Shown: positions 36,178 to 48,200 of the stretch, piece after piece
How the letters are laid out: every line of letters begins with the position of its first letter
How positions within the stretch are numbered: position 1 is the first letter of the stretch
Source of the DNA: Lumbricus terrestris
Lineage: Eukaryota; Annelida; Clitellata; Crassiclitellata; Lumbricidae
Direction: 5' to 3'
NCBI GenBank assembly: GCA_949752735.1
Contig: OX457037.1
Span: 67,101,811 to 67,165,810 of the forward strand
Length of the DNA: 64,000 bases
Made by a program: the position numbers and the translations under genes
The notes under the pieces: model-generated
The model's database searches: none
Seen by the model: only the letters and a program-made list of their open reading frames with translations
What the model was told of the DNA's origin: nothing

Positions 36178-39100
36178 GTAAGTGGCGTTTCCTGTTAAGC
36201 ACCACATTTTCATTTAGCCTAGTCTGTCAATGACTGTCATGTAGACAGCAGTGTGATTCGGTTCAGTTATATTTGAAGCTCATAATATTATTAGACCTAA
36301 GTATGAAACACAAGCGCTAAACTGGATAAAACGTAATATTCATGGCAAATAGGCCTACAAACGTTCCCGTGTAGCCTAATAGTTTGTGCTCTAGGTATAG
36401 TTAATAATGGCCTAATGCCTAATGGAAAATGAAGGTAAGTGGAGTTCATGCTAAGCACCATGTAGGCCTTTTCTTCTCAAAATTTCGCGTGTCTGCCTAA
36501 TTTCGCGTGTCTGCCTTAATAGTTTGTGATCTAGGAATAGTCATCCGAAGAAAATTGAAGATACAAATTATCTAATACAATTTCAGATGATTCTAACTCG
36601 GGTCAAAGGAAAACAACTACGTCTAAAGTTGCCCTAATAAAGGAACAAAGTAACGAAATTGATCATCTGAAGGAAACTATCAACTTGGAAAGAAGTGAAA
36701 AGGAGAACTATCGGTTAGAAAACGAACAACTCAAACTGAGTGTAAACAGTGAGAAAACGACGAATAAGAAGCTGGAAGTTGAAAACGACAGATTGAGACA
36801 GGAATTGGAGATTCAGCGAAAGACAGTGCAAGATTTGTTGAAGGGAAAAGAAGAGGAAAATGAAGAATGGAAGAAGACGAAGAAAGGTAAATTACCTCCC
36901 AATATAGATTATCAATAAATCTGTCTTCTCCTTTTCCTCCTCCTCTTCCTCCTTTTCCTCCTCCTCCTCCTCCTTCTCCTCCTCCTCCTCCTCCTCCTCC
37001 TCCTCCTCCTCCTCCTCCTCCTCCTCCCCGTCCTCCTCCTCCTTACAAAACTGATGGCCTGAATCTTAAAGTAGGCCTATTGATTTCACTGCATTTCAGG
37101 ATAGTATTCTTGTTCAAAATCAGTGAGTTTAAAGCATTTAATCAAATCAAAATGGTTTATTTTTGCGACTAAATCAAATCAAGTTTCAACAGTGTTTAAT
37201 AGTATACCCTCCTCTGTGGGACCAAGGTGGATTAAATTTCTTCATTGAATGTATATATATATATATATATTATATATATATATTAGGGTGTTTTTAAGGT
37301 ACATGTGAAATTTTCAAATAACAGATTTTTTAACGACCAAGTGAAATTATTGTGCCAAATCATGTGTAAACTGAATATCTGAAATTATATCACGATAGCT
37401 GAACATTTAGGACTTGCTCAAGAGGACTGAAGCTAAGGACACGGTTGCATTGCAAGCACTAGAATCTATAGTATACGATTTCAATACATGCGAGCTGCAT
37501 GCTATAGAACCCTTCTCAGTGACTAGTTCCCAGCAAATAAACATTCATGATCATGACTTTTTCTTTACTGATGTGATGTTTTTGTCATTGGTCATGTGTT
37601 GCAAATGGCGGGAAGTGGTGCTTTTAATTCTTGTATCATATAGCAGGCGCAATGCAAAATTGATTACACATAAACTGAGATTTAGTTAATAGGCACTACT
37701 GATATCACTTCGGCTATGCGAAGCTGTCTTCACAAAGGAGAGGTTCCCATGCAAGGTACTGCTCAATTTATGCATACACCAAGGAATCAGAATCAGTCTG
37801 GATGACAACGTATAAGAGAGAGTACCAATTGTACTTTTCTATTTGGGAGAGATGACCTTGCAGTCCTGGTAGCAGAGATTCTTCTTAGTCGCAGGTTCCC
37901 CTTACTCTTGAATGACAAGATCATGCCAGATGTTAGGCCTACAGGGACAGGACGATAATGGTATATTTCATAAGGATGTTACGAAGCTGTTGGCCATTCC
38001 CTAACTCCAATCAGTGACAGCTATTGTCATGCCAGATTCTTGATGGCTGAGATCTAAAGCTGGTGATTGGAATACAAAATCCTGGCCATGTGTTTTGACA
38101 CAGTGGCGAGTAAAACGAGTTGCAAGAGCGGCATATGCATGAAGCTGGATGCGAGATTGGGGGAAGGACCTCTTGAACTTTGCCATCGATACCATGCCTC
38201 TGAAATTGTTGTAGAAAAGTGTTTCACTGCATGATTCTGCAAGGACTCCCGTATTGGAAGTCTTTAGTCAAGAGCTAATAGAGCTAATAGTCATTTTCCA
38301 AAGATGAATTCCACCAAAGGGAATAAAGTTCAGGTAACCAGGTGCATTTCACCGACGGCGTTGGATGTCATATGCGGTTTACATGATCAAGCTGTGGCTT
38401 TTCAGTTATCAAATTTTCATTCAGCAACGTCAGAGCACAGAGAGGATAATTTCGACCATCCTACTCTGAAAAGGTATGGAATCATTTACTTGAGGCGTCA
38501 CTCTCTGTGACAGCAACTTAGTCTTACGTGAAGTAGGCTACTATTTCACCTGAATACTTGAAACAACGAAGCCCAAAGGGGATCCATACTTACCACGCCA
38601 GAGAAGTCTTACCTGTTTCCCTAACAGTAGTTTCTCAACACCTTTGATTTTTGTCATAAACCCTGGTTGGCCACAGCTTTTTGACGAGTCATAGACTACA
38701 GCATGCGCAACGAATTTGATGATCTGGGATCTGATCTCATGAGAGGCTTCCTACTGTAAGCTTGCCAAAAGCCACCACCAAAAATATTCAAGATCCTCGG
38801 ATTGGGCTGCTCTCTTCGTGATTGAGACTCGCAACAATAGTAGTCAGAACAATCACACAGTGAGGCTAAATTAAATCATAATAGCTTACCCGACCTAAGA
38901 GAGACGAATGATCTGGTAGAGTGAATTTTATGCAGTCCTTTTATGAAGTCAATGAAGTCGTGGTCAGAAATAAAGGAGAGAAACAATTTGTTCTGCAATG
39001 GTCAAGTAAATCCAGATTTTTCCAAATGTACTAAGAGGAATAAACTATGACAACTTTGAGTACTTCTTTGGATTTTGCCTTATATCTGATGTTTATGTGT

Positions 39101-39294
39101 TCAATTTTCCTTGGATCTGTGAAAATTACAATGTGTCACAATGTCGTCTATGTGGCTATTCTTCCGGTGCTTTGAGCAAGTCCTAAATATATTCCGATTT
39201 TCATCTAATTTAGCAGGTAACTATATTTCGGAAAGTGGAACACAAAATCATATTGGTCGATATTGACATCCACATTTTAATTTTTAGACACACC

Positions 39295-39342
<48 letters not shown>

Positions 39343-41062
39343 CCTAATTCTCGGTGGCTAATTTGACACCTTTCAAGACATTCGGTTGATTGTTTTAACA
39401 GACCTAATAGCCAAGAATTTGGAAGTTGAACTGAAACGGGAAGAAGAAAGGGAGCGGTTGACAAAAGAAAAAGAGCAGCTTAACAGCCAGAAATCAGAAC
39501 TTCAACGATCACTGGGTAAAGATTATGGCGAAGTTTTGTTTATCGTCAAGGAATATGAAAATCTGAAATCTTAGGTTTTGTGTTTAATTTTCTTGCAGGG
39601 CTATGTAGGCCTATAGCCTACTAGGCCTATTATAGGGTAGTATAAGTCACCTTGTTCTTTCAGCTCTCTGAGCTCTATAGCGACCGACATGATCCATTTT
39701 CTCCATATTTTTTTCTGATGTCGCCTTCCTTAGTTCTTCCAAGTTCATTCCTGTTGTTTCGTGAACCTCATCCATCCACCTTTTCCTTGGCCGCCCTTGT
39801 TTTCTTCTTCCCTCTCCGTATGCCCACATCATATCTTTTTCTAGACCATTTGAACGCATAACATGGCCAAAGAAACCCAACTTTCTTCTTAGCACTGTTT
39901 GTTGTAGCGATTCATCGTTTTCAATACCAATCTCCATCTATGCGTATCCATTCATTTGTCCTTTTTTCCATCCAAGATATTCTCAGCATTTCCCTCCAAA
40001 TCCACATCTCACAAGCGTGAGTAGGCTAGTATAAGAGAGTCTCTAAATTGCAATAAGCTGTTTGTACTCCGACAGTTTCACTCACAGGGCTGGATAAAGG
40101 AGGAGCTAGGGCGACACTAATCATCTTTGCAAGTCTCACATTGAAAAGACTTAAATTATTTTTATCAATTCTTTCTGTTTCCAGACAAAATTCGAAGCGA
40201 ATATAAATTGGATCCGATTTTACTTCAAACGATCAGAACAATGGCTGCAGCAGAACAAAAGAAATCGACCGGTGGATTGACGATCTTAAACAATGAACTG
40301 TTTGTTTTGAGCGAAATGAGTTCAGAGGTTGAAGTTTACTGTTCGATAACCTTACGTTTCGCACGTCGATGGAATTTGAAGGAATTAATTCGACCGCAGG
40401 ATATAGTATCATGCAACACAAATAAATGTCTCTACATCTTCGATTACAAAGGCTTCTTAAGCTGGTCGAACGAAATCTTGAGAGTTGATCCAAATGGAAA
40501 CTTAATAAAGAAATGGTCGACAGGAAACAATTTTGGATATAGCCTCTCTGTAACAAACGAATCGAATATCATTTTGCCCGTTTATAGCTCAAGGAAATTA
40601 AATGAATATTCTCCAGATGGAAAATTGATCCGAGAATTAAATTTAATGATATCACTAAGTTTTTGTAAATTGTGGCATGCTGTAAAACTGACTGACGGTC
40701 ATTTCGTGGTCAGTCTCTGTTCCGAAAATTTAGTTGCCTTTCATCATGGTTTGTGTTTAGTTGATGGACAGGGAATTGCTAAGAAGGTGCTTGTTGGAAA
40801 ATTTATACCATCCATTGGATATATGAATATTCCATTCCACCTGGCCGTCGATGGAAATGGATTTGTGATGGTCGTTGATCGAGAAAACAGTCGAGTTTTG
40901 TTATTTGATTCAGATCTGGAATTCAAAAGAGAAATTCTTCAAAAGGATGGGAAACACGGATTACGACGTCCATCGAGGATTCTTCTCGATGAGTCAAACG
41001 ATCGATTGTATGTGGCTGACAATGAACCGAACAATCAAAGAATCTTGATTTTCAAATCATAA
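35043..41062 (+). CDS. TRIM-type E3 ubiquitin ligase with C-terminal beta-propeller, gene 2 (4 coding exons)
   Basis: Joined exons 35043-36177, 36587-36886, 39402-39515 and 40185-41062 give 808 codons plus TAA, all introns GT-AG and phase 1. RING ligands fall at the same residues as in gene 1 (C22, C25, C37, H39, C42, C45, C63, C66); B-box 1 starts at C106 and B-box 2 follows in CELHEQKVLDVYCNEC. A coiled coil covers about 225-330, a shorter second coil about 380-515 and the propeller about 517-808. It is a close paralogue of gene 1, with blocks of identical protein in the RING, B-box 2 and propeller; the main difference is a second coil shorter by 91 residues. The role is inferred from the family (E3 ligase). 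Introns 2 and 3 carry a TCC microsatellite, TA repeats and a reverse-transcriptase fragment on the opposite strand. The start ATG is preceded by in-frame TAG (agtagATG). Confidence 0.88.
36587..36886 (+). CDS. TRIM gene 2, exon 2: coiled-coil exon (short form)
   Basis: Acceptor ATTTCAG|ATGATT and donor GAAAG|GTAAAT; exactly 300 bp, phase 1 at both ends. It encodes a charged coil starting DDSNSGQRKTTTSKVALIK, matching the start of gene 1 exon 2. It lacks the repeated middle of that exon. Confidence 0.85.
36921..37044. repeat. TCC/CTC microsatellite in intron 2 of TRIM gene 2
   Basis: Pure pyrimidine, mostly (CTC)n, beginning about 35 bases after the exon-2 donor. Confidence 0.9.
37050..39296 (+). 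other. Intron 2 of TRIM gene 2
   Basis: TA repeat at 37250-37283. Minus-strand frames near 38001-38242 look moderately coding-like (FPQSRIQLHAYAALATRFTR) but I cannot assign them; perhaps an old element. Confidence 0.4.
39297..39340. repeat. TA dinucleotide repeat, intron 2 of TRIM gene 2
   Basis: About 22 TA units, 60 bases before the exon-3 acceptor region. Confidence 0.9.
39402..39515 (+). CDS. TRIM gene 2, exon 3: short charged helix
   Basis: Acceptor TTAACAG|ACCTAA and donor CTGG|GTAAAG; 114 bp, the same length and phase as gene 1 exon 3. It encodes a helix containing LEVELKREEERERLTKEKEQ. Confidence 0.85.
39647..40030 (-). pseudogene. Non-LTR reverse-transcriptase C-terminal fragment in intron 3 of TRIM gene 2
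   Basis: The minus strand encodes HACEMWIWREMLRISWMEKR, then after a frame change RRKLGFFGHVMRSNGLEKDM and GRRKQGRPRKRWMDEVHETT. The GH[VI]xR..GRPRKRW pattern is common at the end of non-LTR polyproteins. Antisense to the gene. Confidence 0.65.
40185..41062 (+). CDS. TRIM gene 2, exon 4: C-terminal beta-propeller
   Basis: Acceptor TTTCCAG|ACAAAA; 878 bp to TAA, about 292 residues. Blade-like repeats align with gene 1 (for example NTNKCLYIFDYKGFLSWSNE is shared). A seven-residue expansion in the middle blade (around 40735-40760) is the largest length difference. Confidence 0.85.
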
Positions 41063-41404
41063 CCTATATGGGCCTAATTATCATTAAGCTTACATTACTA
41101 ATTAGGCTACAGTTTTTCCAATGAAGCATTTGACTGAATTTTAGAAAATCGGTTTGAGAGCTTCCATTTTGTGCTAACGCTTCTTTCTCAATTTGATAAA
41201 TTGTTGCGCATAATCCTAGCTTAATTTACTCATATAGACTCTGACTCAATGTACTCATACGTAGTGTGTTCAGAGCTTATTTTCTGGTGATGGCGTCATA
41301 TAAATAATTTTCGTTAAACAGATGACTTTTGCTTGCCTTGTTTTTACATTTGGCCCATTTGTCGCGTTTGAACTTTTTTGTGAGACTAATTAGACCTATG
41401 TGTC

Positions 41405-41455
41405 ATTCTGTGAGAGGCGCTATACAAATGTATAAATACAATACAATACAAGTAT
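41405..41455 (+). repeat. Solo LINE/SINE 3' tail with ATACA repeats
   Basis: GTGAGAGGCGCTATACAAAT followed by ATAAATACAATACAATACAA: the plus-strand version of the tail of the 45-kb retrotransposon. Confidence 0.55.
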
Positions 41456-41933
41456 GACGAGTTAGATTACCGTAATTTTGTAATACGAATCTTTTGACTG
41501 GTGGAACATCCATTGTACAAAAGTTAACGTAGGCCATGACAGCTCTCGCTGACCGTTACGTGAAACTGAAGGGTAAGAGGTTGAAATCCCGGAAAACAAT
41601 GCAACTAAGAGAACATGCAAATCTACCAAAATAATATTTCCAGTTGAAATTTATATTTCTGTAACCCGAACTGCAGGCAATGCCAGGCATGCACAGAAGC
41701 CAACCAAAGAACTTCACATTTGCAGCCTTCAATTTGTATCCCTACGGCTAAGCGACATATCCCGTAAGCTACTATAGACTGATAAACGGAAGGAACTGTT
41801 GTTGTCCAAGTCGTCAAATCTAAACCAGCAGTGCCACGTGCAGAAAGGACGAGGTCGGTCGAACAAATTCTCTACGATGTTGGATGTCATTGGTTTGATC
41901 AGCCCTGCTGAACCATGACCTTCTAAATAGGTA

Positions 41934-41981
41934 TAGGCCTACAGTATTAAATACTGTAGGCCTACTAAATTTTAGTAGGCC
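41934..41981. repeat. Two overlapping hairpins built from TAGGCCTAC
   Basis: 41934-41964 is a 31-base inverted repeat centred on one A; 41959-41981 is a 23-base inverted repeat sharing its arm. Three GGCC arms in 48 bases. Confidence 0.8.
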
Positions 41982-41985
41982 GTGG

Positions 41986-41986
41986 C

Positions 41987-42046
<60 letters not shown>

Positions 42047-42074
42047 CGAATACGACGACGACGACGACGATGAC

Positions 42075-42115
<41 letters not shown>

Positions 42116-42134
42116 CGACGACGACGACGACGAC

Positions 42135-42165
<31 letters not shown>

Positions 42166-42168
42166 ATA
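41986..42168. repeat. GAT/GAC trinucleotide repeat
   Basis: Runs of GAT alternate with two GAC blocks. The 74-codon poly-Asp frame here is a by-product of the repeat. Confidence 0.9.
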
Positions 42169-42739
42169 ATAACGATAATGATACTAGTAGGCCTAATAAA
42201 TGGTAGCGATATATTAAATTTCCCGATTATAACTCATCATCATCTCCAATGAACCAGTCCAAAGGGAGATTTGAATTCATGTAAAACACGGCTTTCACGA
42301 CAGAATTAAACTTGTCGGCTAGGTCTACGATATTTTACAAAATAAGTTGTGCGGCGGTCGTGCATGCTTCGAGTTTGCAGGCTGCCCTTTTAATAATCAA
42401 GGTTTATGCATTCTGTAGTTTGCGTTTCGTGAACTGTTTCAATTGCAAAATTAATGTGCACTGTTACTGGATGCGGTCTCTCAACCGGATTGTTTCATTA
42501 AAGAAAATATTATTATACGCGAGTTTTGGTGTCGTAAGGCACCAATATTATTCTCATCGGGAAACCACACATAGAAACCCAGCTCAAATTAGGCACACAG
42601 ACTACAGCCAGTGCTGAAAGTGGTTCCAAAAACTAGCCGGATCTGAGATAATTTATTCACATGGGGAATGAAGGTATGGAGATGAACGAGTGGTCGAAGA
42701 ACGATCGTCAAGGCACCCAGCGCCGAGAAGGGAAGGATT

Positions 42740-42900
42740 TGGGGAGAAGATGTGCCCCTCACAACCGTTAAATTTGTTGACTTTTCTAACTCTAATCGCA
42801 GTATTTTCCAGCTGTCATCTTAGCAAAATTGCTGCAATATTTCAGTGCTAATGGAAATGGTCTAAGACTTTGAAAGATGCGCTAATATAGAAATAATGAT
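42740..42900. repeat. Single copy of the 115-bp repeat unit
   Basis: CCGTTAAATTTGTTGAC, CCAGCTGTCATCTTAGC and AAAATTGCTGCAATATTTCAG parallel the units within 43147-43943. Confidence 0.5.
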
Positions 42901-43146
42901 GATAATTTCTTTATTCATCAAGCTCAGAAACTCAATTCTGCCGCTGCTTCAACAGCAGTTGTCAAGATTTATGTGTTGTGTACAGTAACTATAGGCCTAC
43001 TACCGTAGGCCTACTGCTGGAGCGATTTTCTATTTTCGAACAACTGCACTGGTGAAGATCTGAGGGATAATGGACTATGAAATGCATAACGTCGGTCGTG
43101 AGAAGGCTATAATTTCATACTTTGCTGGAACATCAAAACTTGGTTC

Positions 43147-43943
43147 CAGTGCCGGCGCTAGGGTACCTGAGGCCCCCCCAAAAAAACTTTGAGGCCCCCC
43201 CATACCTTGAGCTGTCATCTCGGCAAAATTTCTCATAATACAAGTGCTGAAAGACTTGGTGCAAGACTTCAATAAATGTCCCCTCCCAATTGTTAACTTT
43301 TTTTGAATTTCCATGCTGCAATGGTAGAATTTTAAGCTGTCATCTTTACAAAATTGCTCATTTTTCAATGCTGTTAGTCGTGGTCTAGGACTTCAGAGTG
43401 TCCCCTCTCCATTGTTTAAATTTGTCCGATTTGCCAACTGTAACGGTAGCATTAATAGGCTGTCATCGTAACAAAATTTATCATTATTGATGGGCAGTGG
43501 ATGATACTTATAAACTATTTCTGAAATATTGGGGATACAAGGATTCCGTCCCATCCACAAATCGTGGGGCCGTACCTCTGTCCACACTCCACTTTGGTTG
43601 AAGGACAATGCTTTATTGGTTTGCGTAATATTATTTTGTATGCTTTGCGTTAAAACATAATTCGGTGCGTGGTTTCAGGAATGAACAGTCATGAAAGGTA
43701 TAATTACCAGCTACATTTGAGGCCCATTGCAAACTCTAATGGCTTTATACTTAGGCCTACGCCCAAAATCAGTATGATATTTGCATTAGGTCTGCTATGT
43801 CAGTGCCATATGGTTAGTTGAGGCATGCACCAGACCGGATCTGTGCAGTCACAAATAGGCATAATGGCCAGCTAAATTTGGGGGCCCTTTCCAACTCGGG
43901 GCCCCCCGGCCGGGGGGTACGGGGAGTGCTAGCGCCGGCACTG
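43147..43943. mobile_element. Non-autonomous hAT-like element, 797 bp, 8-bp TSD
   Basis: Ends are CAGTGCCGGCGCTAG and its exact inverse (15-bp TIR). Flanks CTTGGTTC at 43139-43146 and 43944-43951 match perfectly. The inside has two or three copies of a unit with GCTGTCATC..ACAAAATT and no coding frame. Confidence 0.88.
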
Positions 43944-44309
43944 CTTGGTTCTTGATGTTACTCACTCTTACTGTATACACATATCCTACATTTGCATTGC
44001 ATTAACCTAATGTGCTTGACAGCAATCCATGGTCTCATATTGGCATGTCTGAACAAGTGGACTTCATATAGGCCTACATTTTGTGGGCCTACTTGGATTG
44101 TCAAAATTATTTGAAAGCAATAAAATAGAAGAGTAAATTTAACAAAGAAACATTTTAACCGGAACTCAAGTGCCATATGCAGCGCATTATGAAATGGCGT
44201 CATAATAATTCTTATTATGTACGCTGGATGCTCAGTTTAGCCTACACTCTATTTTTACGAATTCATGCAATCAATCACATAAATTTAGGCTATATTGCCC
44301 CCATTATAG

Positions 44310-44640
44310 AATTCCCCTAGCAGGCGCTCCCAACCCAAGCCTGGTCAAAAATAAAACCTTTATAAGAAGACGAAAGAAAGAGCGTGCTGAGTCATGCATG
44401 GGGAAGCGAGAGGAGACCCACAGGGAGGTTATTCCAGATAGCTGGACCAACTATGATACTAGGAATGCTCTTCGCTGCATGGTGATAGTATAGTAGGCCT
44501 ACTCGAAAAGGGGGCGAGGAAGTCTCCACGGGTAACTGAACGTAGTGAAAGGTGGCCCATGCAGAGAGACAGAAACCGAGGTGAAAAGCTCACATTAGTC
44601 GGATGGAGCATGAGCCAGGGTCTACCACTGGCGAAAGCGC
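44310..44640 (-). pseudogene. Old LINE 3' fragment
   Basis: AGCAGGCGCTCCCAACCCAAG, then a region whose minus strand reads GHLSLRSVTRGDFLAPFSS followed by a tract parallel to the WNALP region of the other fragments (GTTATTCCAGATAGCTGG). Frames are broken. Confidence 0.45.
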
Positions 44641-44662
44641 GGAAATTATAGTCTATGTTAGT

Positions 44663-44850
44663 GTAATACGCGGCGGTGCTACGCCAGGGCAAATCAGGGC
44701 AAATGCCCTGGTAAAAAAAATTTGCCCTGCCACGGTCGTTGTCCTGCCGCAAGGTTGCCAGAAATTTTCTCTGACTAATAAGTTATTTGGGGCATAAAAT
44801 CGCTTCTGCGCTGTTTGCTCGTACCAGTGCACTGGCTCTGCCCTGGGCCC
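44663..44850. mobile_element. Degraded end of a second copy of the 28.6-kb hAT family
   Basis: GGCGGTGCTACGCCAGGGCA followed by AAATGCCCTGGTAAAAAA and TTGCCAGAAATTTT matches the inverted right end of the 28593-30636 element over about 110 bp. The outermost bases are altered and no TSD is visible. Confidence 0.6.
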
Positions 44851-45156
44851 TGCTTAGAAAAAAATGTCTGACCATGAATCACTTTATTATTATTCTTAGG
44901 CCGTAAAAGATTTATGCTTTAGCACTAGACAAGAATACTAAAAGACATGTTGATATTGTCAAAATAGAAATAATGAATTAATAATAGCAGTGGCGGCGCC
45001 AGGATTTCATGTTTTTTTGGGGGGGTCTGAATTTGAGGGGAGAAAATTTTCCATTTCACCCGCCATAATTTCTGACGACCTTTTTTAAAGTCATTCGATC
45101 GAAATCTTGGAAAACGGTCCTTGTCATATCCGCCAAACCCGTCTAGCAAACCTCGC

Positions 45157-45215
45157 GCGTATTGTATTGTATTGTATTTAAACATTTATAAAGCGCCTCT
45201 AGTAGGGTGAACCGT
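45157..45215 (-). repeat. 3' tail of the non-LTR retrotransposon with TATTG repeats
   Basis: After the stop codon the minus strand reads through a conserved AGAGGCGCTTTATAAATG-like tail and ends in about four TATTG/AATAC units (45158-45177 on plus). The same tail appears, often alone, across the window. Confidence 0.7.
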
Positions 45216-48200
45216 TCAGAGGCGCTCCCAGTGCGCAAGGCCCCGTGAGAAGAAGCAGGTTTTGAGAAGAGACAGAGCAGAGGAGAGACTGACAGACAGA
45301 AGTGTAGAGCGAACAGAAGGAGAAAGAGCATTCCAGAGAGAAGGACCAATTGAGACAAAAGATCGAGACTGAGCCATAGCAGTTCTAGACCGAGGAACCA
45401 ATAGGTCAAGTCTGTTGGATGAGCGAAGCGGACGATGGGAGGAAGCTGAGTGAGGACGAAGTAAAACATTAGTCAGATATTTTGGGGCAAGACCCCGTTG
45501 AGACTTTAGAATCAGAGTGAGGATCTTGAACTGTGCGCGAGCACATAGAGGAAGCCAATGAAGTTCATCAAACATAAAGGTAGAGATGTGAGAGTACTTG
45601 GGAAGGCGGGCAATCAATCTAGCAGCTGAGTTGAGAACTGACTGAATCGGTGAAAGACGAACTTTAGGAAGACCAATGAGAAGAGAATTGCAATAGTCGA
45701 TTCGAGAACATATAAAAGCATGAACTAAGGTAGTGAAGATGGAGGAGGAGACAGAGCGACGAATGACTCTGAGACGTCTTAAATGAAAATATGACGAGCG
45801 TGTCAGATTGGAAATATGCTCGGTAAAGGTAAGAGAGCTATCAAGTACTACACCAAGATCACGCACACTTGAAGAGAATGAAAACAATGGGAATTTTTCA
45901 GAGAGAAGAATAAGATCAAGCTTATGGAGCTGCTGAGGAGTGCCTAACCAGATAAATTGAGTCTTTGAAGTATTAAGCGAAAGGCGATTAGAAGACATCC
46001 ATGAGCGGAGATGATTAGTGAGAGATTCAATAAGCCCAACTAGAAGCAGCTGGGAAGAGGGGGGACCATGGACAAATGCCTGGACATCGTCAGCAAATAG
46101 ATGTCCAGCAGCACTACAGATCGGAAAAAGAGAAGAGATGTCAGCCGTGTAAAGAATAAATAGGAGAGGCCCAAGAACTGAACCTTGAGGGACACCCAGA
46201 TTAACATGAACCCATTTGGTTCGAGAGTCACCAGATATAATCATTTGGGTTCTTTCAGAAAGGTACGATTGAAACCAAGATAATGGGAGGCCCTTAACGC
46301 CATAGGAGGTTTCAAGACGCTTGAGAAGGATATCGTGATCAACCATATCAAAGGCTGAAGAGACATCATAGAGAGCCAATAGGGTGAGCTCAGACCTATC
46401 AACGGCAGAATAGATTTCAGATAGAAGAGAAAGGAGAGCAGTCTCAGTGGAATGGTGGGCCCTAAAACCAGACTGATTTGGAGGAAGGAGACCAGATTGC
46501 TCAAGGTAAGGTAGAAACTGCAGAGAGACAAGACGTTCAAGTGTCTTAGAAAGAAAGGAGAGATTGGAGATAGGCCGATAATTTTGGCAAAGGTTGGTGT
46601 CAAGGTTAGGCTTTTTGAGGGAAGGAAAGACAAGGGCCCGTTTCTGTGAGGGAGGGATGCAACCTTCAGAGAGGGACCTATTAAACAGGTAGACCAAGAA
46701 GGGGCCAAGGTCATCCAAAATGTCATTAATAATAAATGGGGGTAAAGGATCAAGTTCACATGAGTTTAAGTTAACAGAAGCAAAAACTAGCCGAAGGTCC
46801 GATTCAGTGACAGGTCGAAAGTCATCGAAGACGGTAGACGTAGAGGTAAATGTTGGCGGAGGCGCATCGGCGGTTGAGGCACGAAGGCGGTCTATCTTTG
46901 TTGATAGTGCATCAAGAAATTCATTTGCAGAGAATGCAGGAGTTTCAGTGGAGCGAGATGTCTTGCCAAGAAGTCCGGAGATCGACGACCACAGACGTCT
47001 GGGATTTTTGGCATTGCGCGAGACCAGCTTTTCCCAATGAGCAGCCTCTTTGTGGTGGTAGAGACTGTGTAGAGCACGCAGCTGGGTTATCCAAGTCAGT
47101 CGATCACTGGAATCTTTGGTTCGGCGATATCGTCGCTCAAGGCATCGTGTTTGACGACGAAGTCTATGGCAGTCAGCATCAATCCAGACTGCCAATGGAC
47201 GAAGACGTGTCCATACTTTCCGACGAGGAAGCATTTTGTCGAGGAGATTCGTGACGGTGGAGGTGTAGAGGTCAAATAATTGAGCGACTGAGAGAGCGTC
47301 GAGAGCAGGAGACGGTGTAGAGAGAAGAGTGTCACGAAGAGCGTTGCTGAAGGCTTGAGAGTCGAACGATTTCCATCCTCTCTGCATGCGAATGGAATGA
47401 ATTGGTTGAAGATGGATGGAAGGAAGGATGAACTGGATGACGGAATGATCCGAGAGTGTTGGAGGAGTCACCTTGAGATCATCAACTTGTTCGTCATCAC
47501 TGGTTATGACAAGATCAAGATGACCACCAAATAGGTGGGTAGGTTGATTGATGTGTTGGCGAAGACCGAACTGAGCCAGGAGGTCAAGGAATCGAATTGA
47601 AGTGGGAAGAGTAGGATCTTCTAGATGAACGTTGAAGTCACCAAGAATGATGAGCTGGCTGTTCCGCGTTATGAGGATCTCCAGAATTGAGGAAAGTTCT
47701 TCGAAGAATTGTCCAGGGGGAGAAGTGGAGCCGGGTCTGTAGACGGTGAGGAGAGTGACAGGACCACGGGGAGTGGCAATGCTCAAACAGAGAGCCTCCA
47801 ATGTGGTGAACGAGCAGTCCAAGGTAACTTGTGACACACGTAACGAAGAGCGAAAGAAAACTACGATACCACCCCCTTGTTTTTGGCGGCCATCGGTTGG
47901 AGGCGGACGAGGGCAGTCACGCGAGGAGTAGCCAGACGGAGTCGCACGTAGGATCGGTACGTCATCTGAGGCAAGGTGCCATGGCACCTTGCCTCAGCTC
48001 TCCGTGATGGCGAAGACGTCAAGCTGGTCCTGAAGAATAGATTGAGCGACATAGGCGAACTTTTCAGTGAGAGAGCGCGCATTCCAGGAGGCGAATCGAA
48101 GACCGGATGGATGTGATGGCGGTTGAGATGATTGATTTATTGTAGGCGTGAAGGATTGATGATGTTCTGCTGGCAACGTCGGTAGCGAGAAGGTAGAAGG

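Noticed and set aside
38001..38242. Minus-strand frames in intron 2 of TRIM gene 2 as a host gene
   Set aside because: Two short overlapping frames without splice signals or a known motif; possibly an old element, not supportable as a gene.
41982..42252. Open frames of poly-Asp and poly-Met
   Set aside because: They lie on a GAT/GAC microsatellite; the frame has no unique sequence beyond a few codons.
46720..47254. Plus-strand frames of over 100 codons within 45-48 kb
   Set aside because: They are shadows of the minus-strand retrotransposon polyprotein, which has clear motifs.
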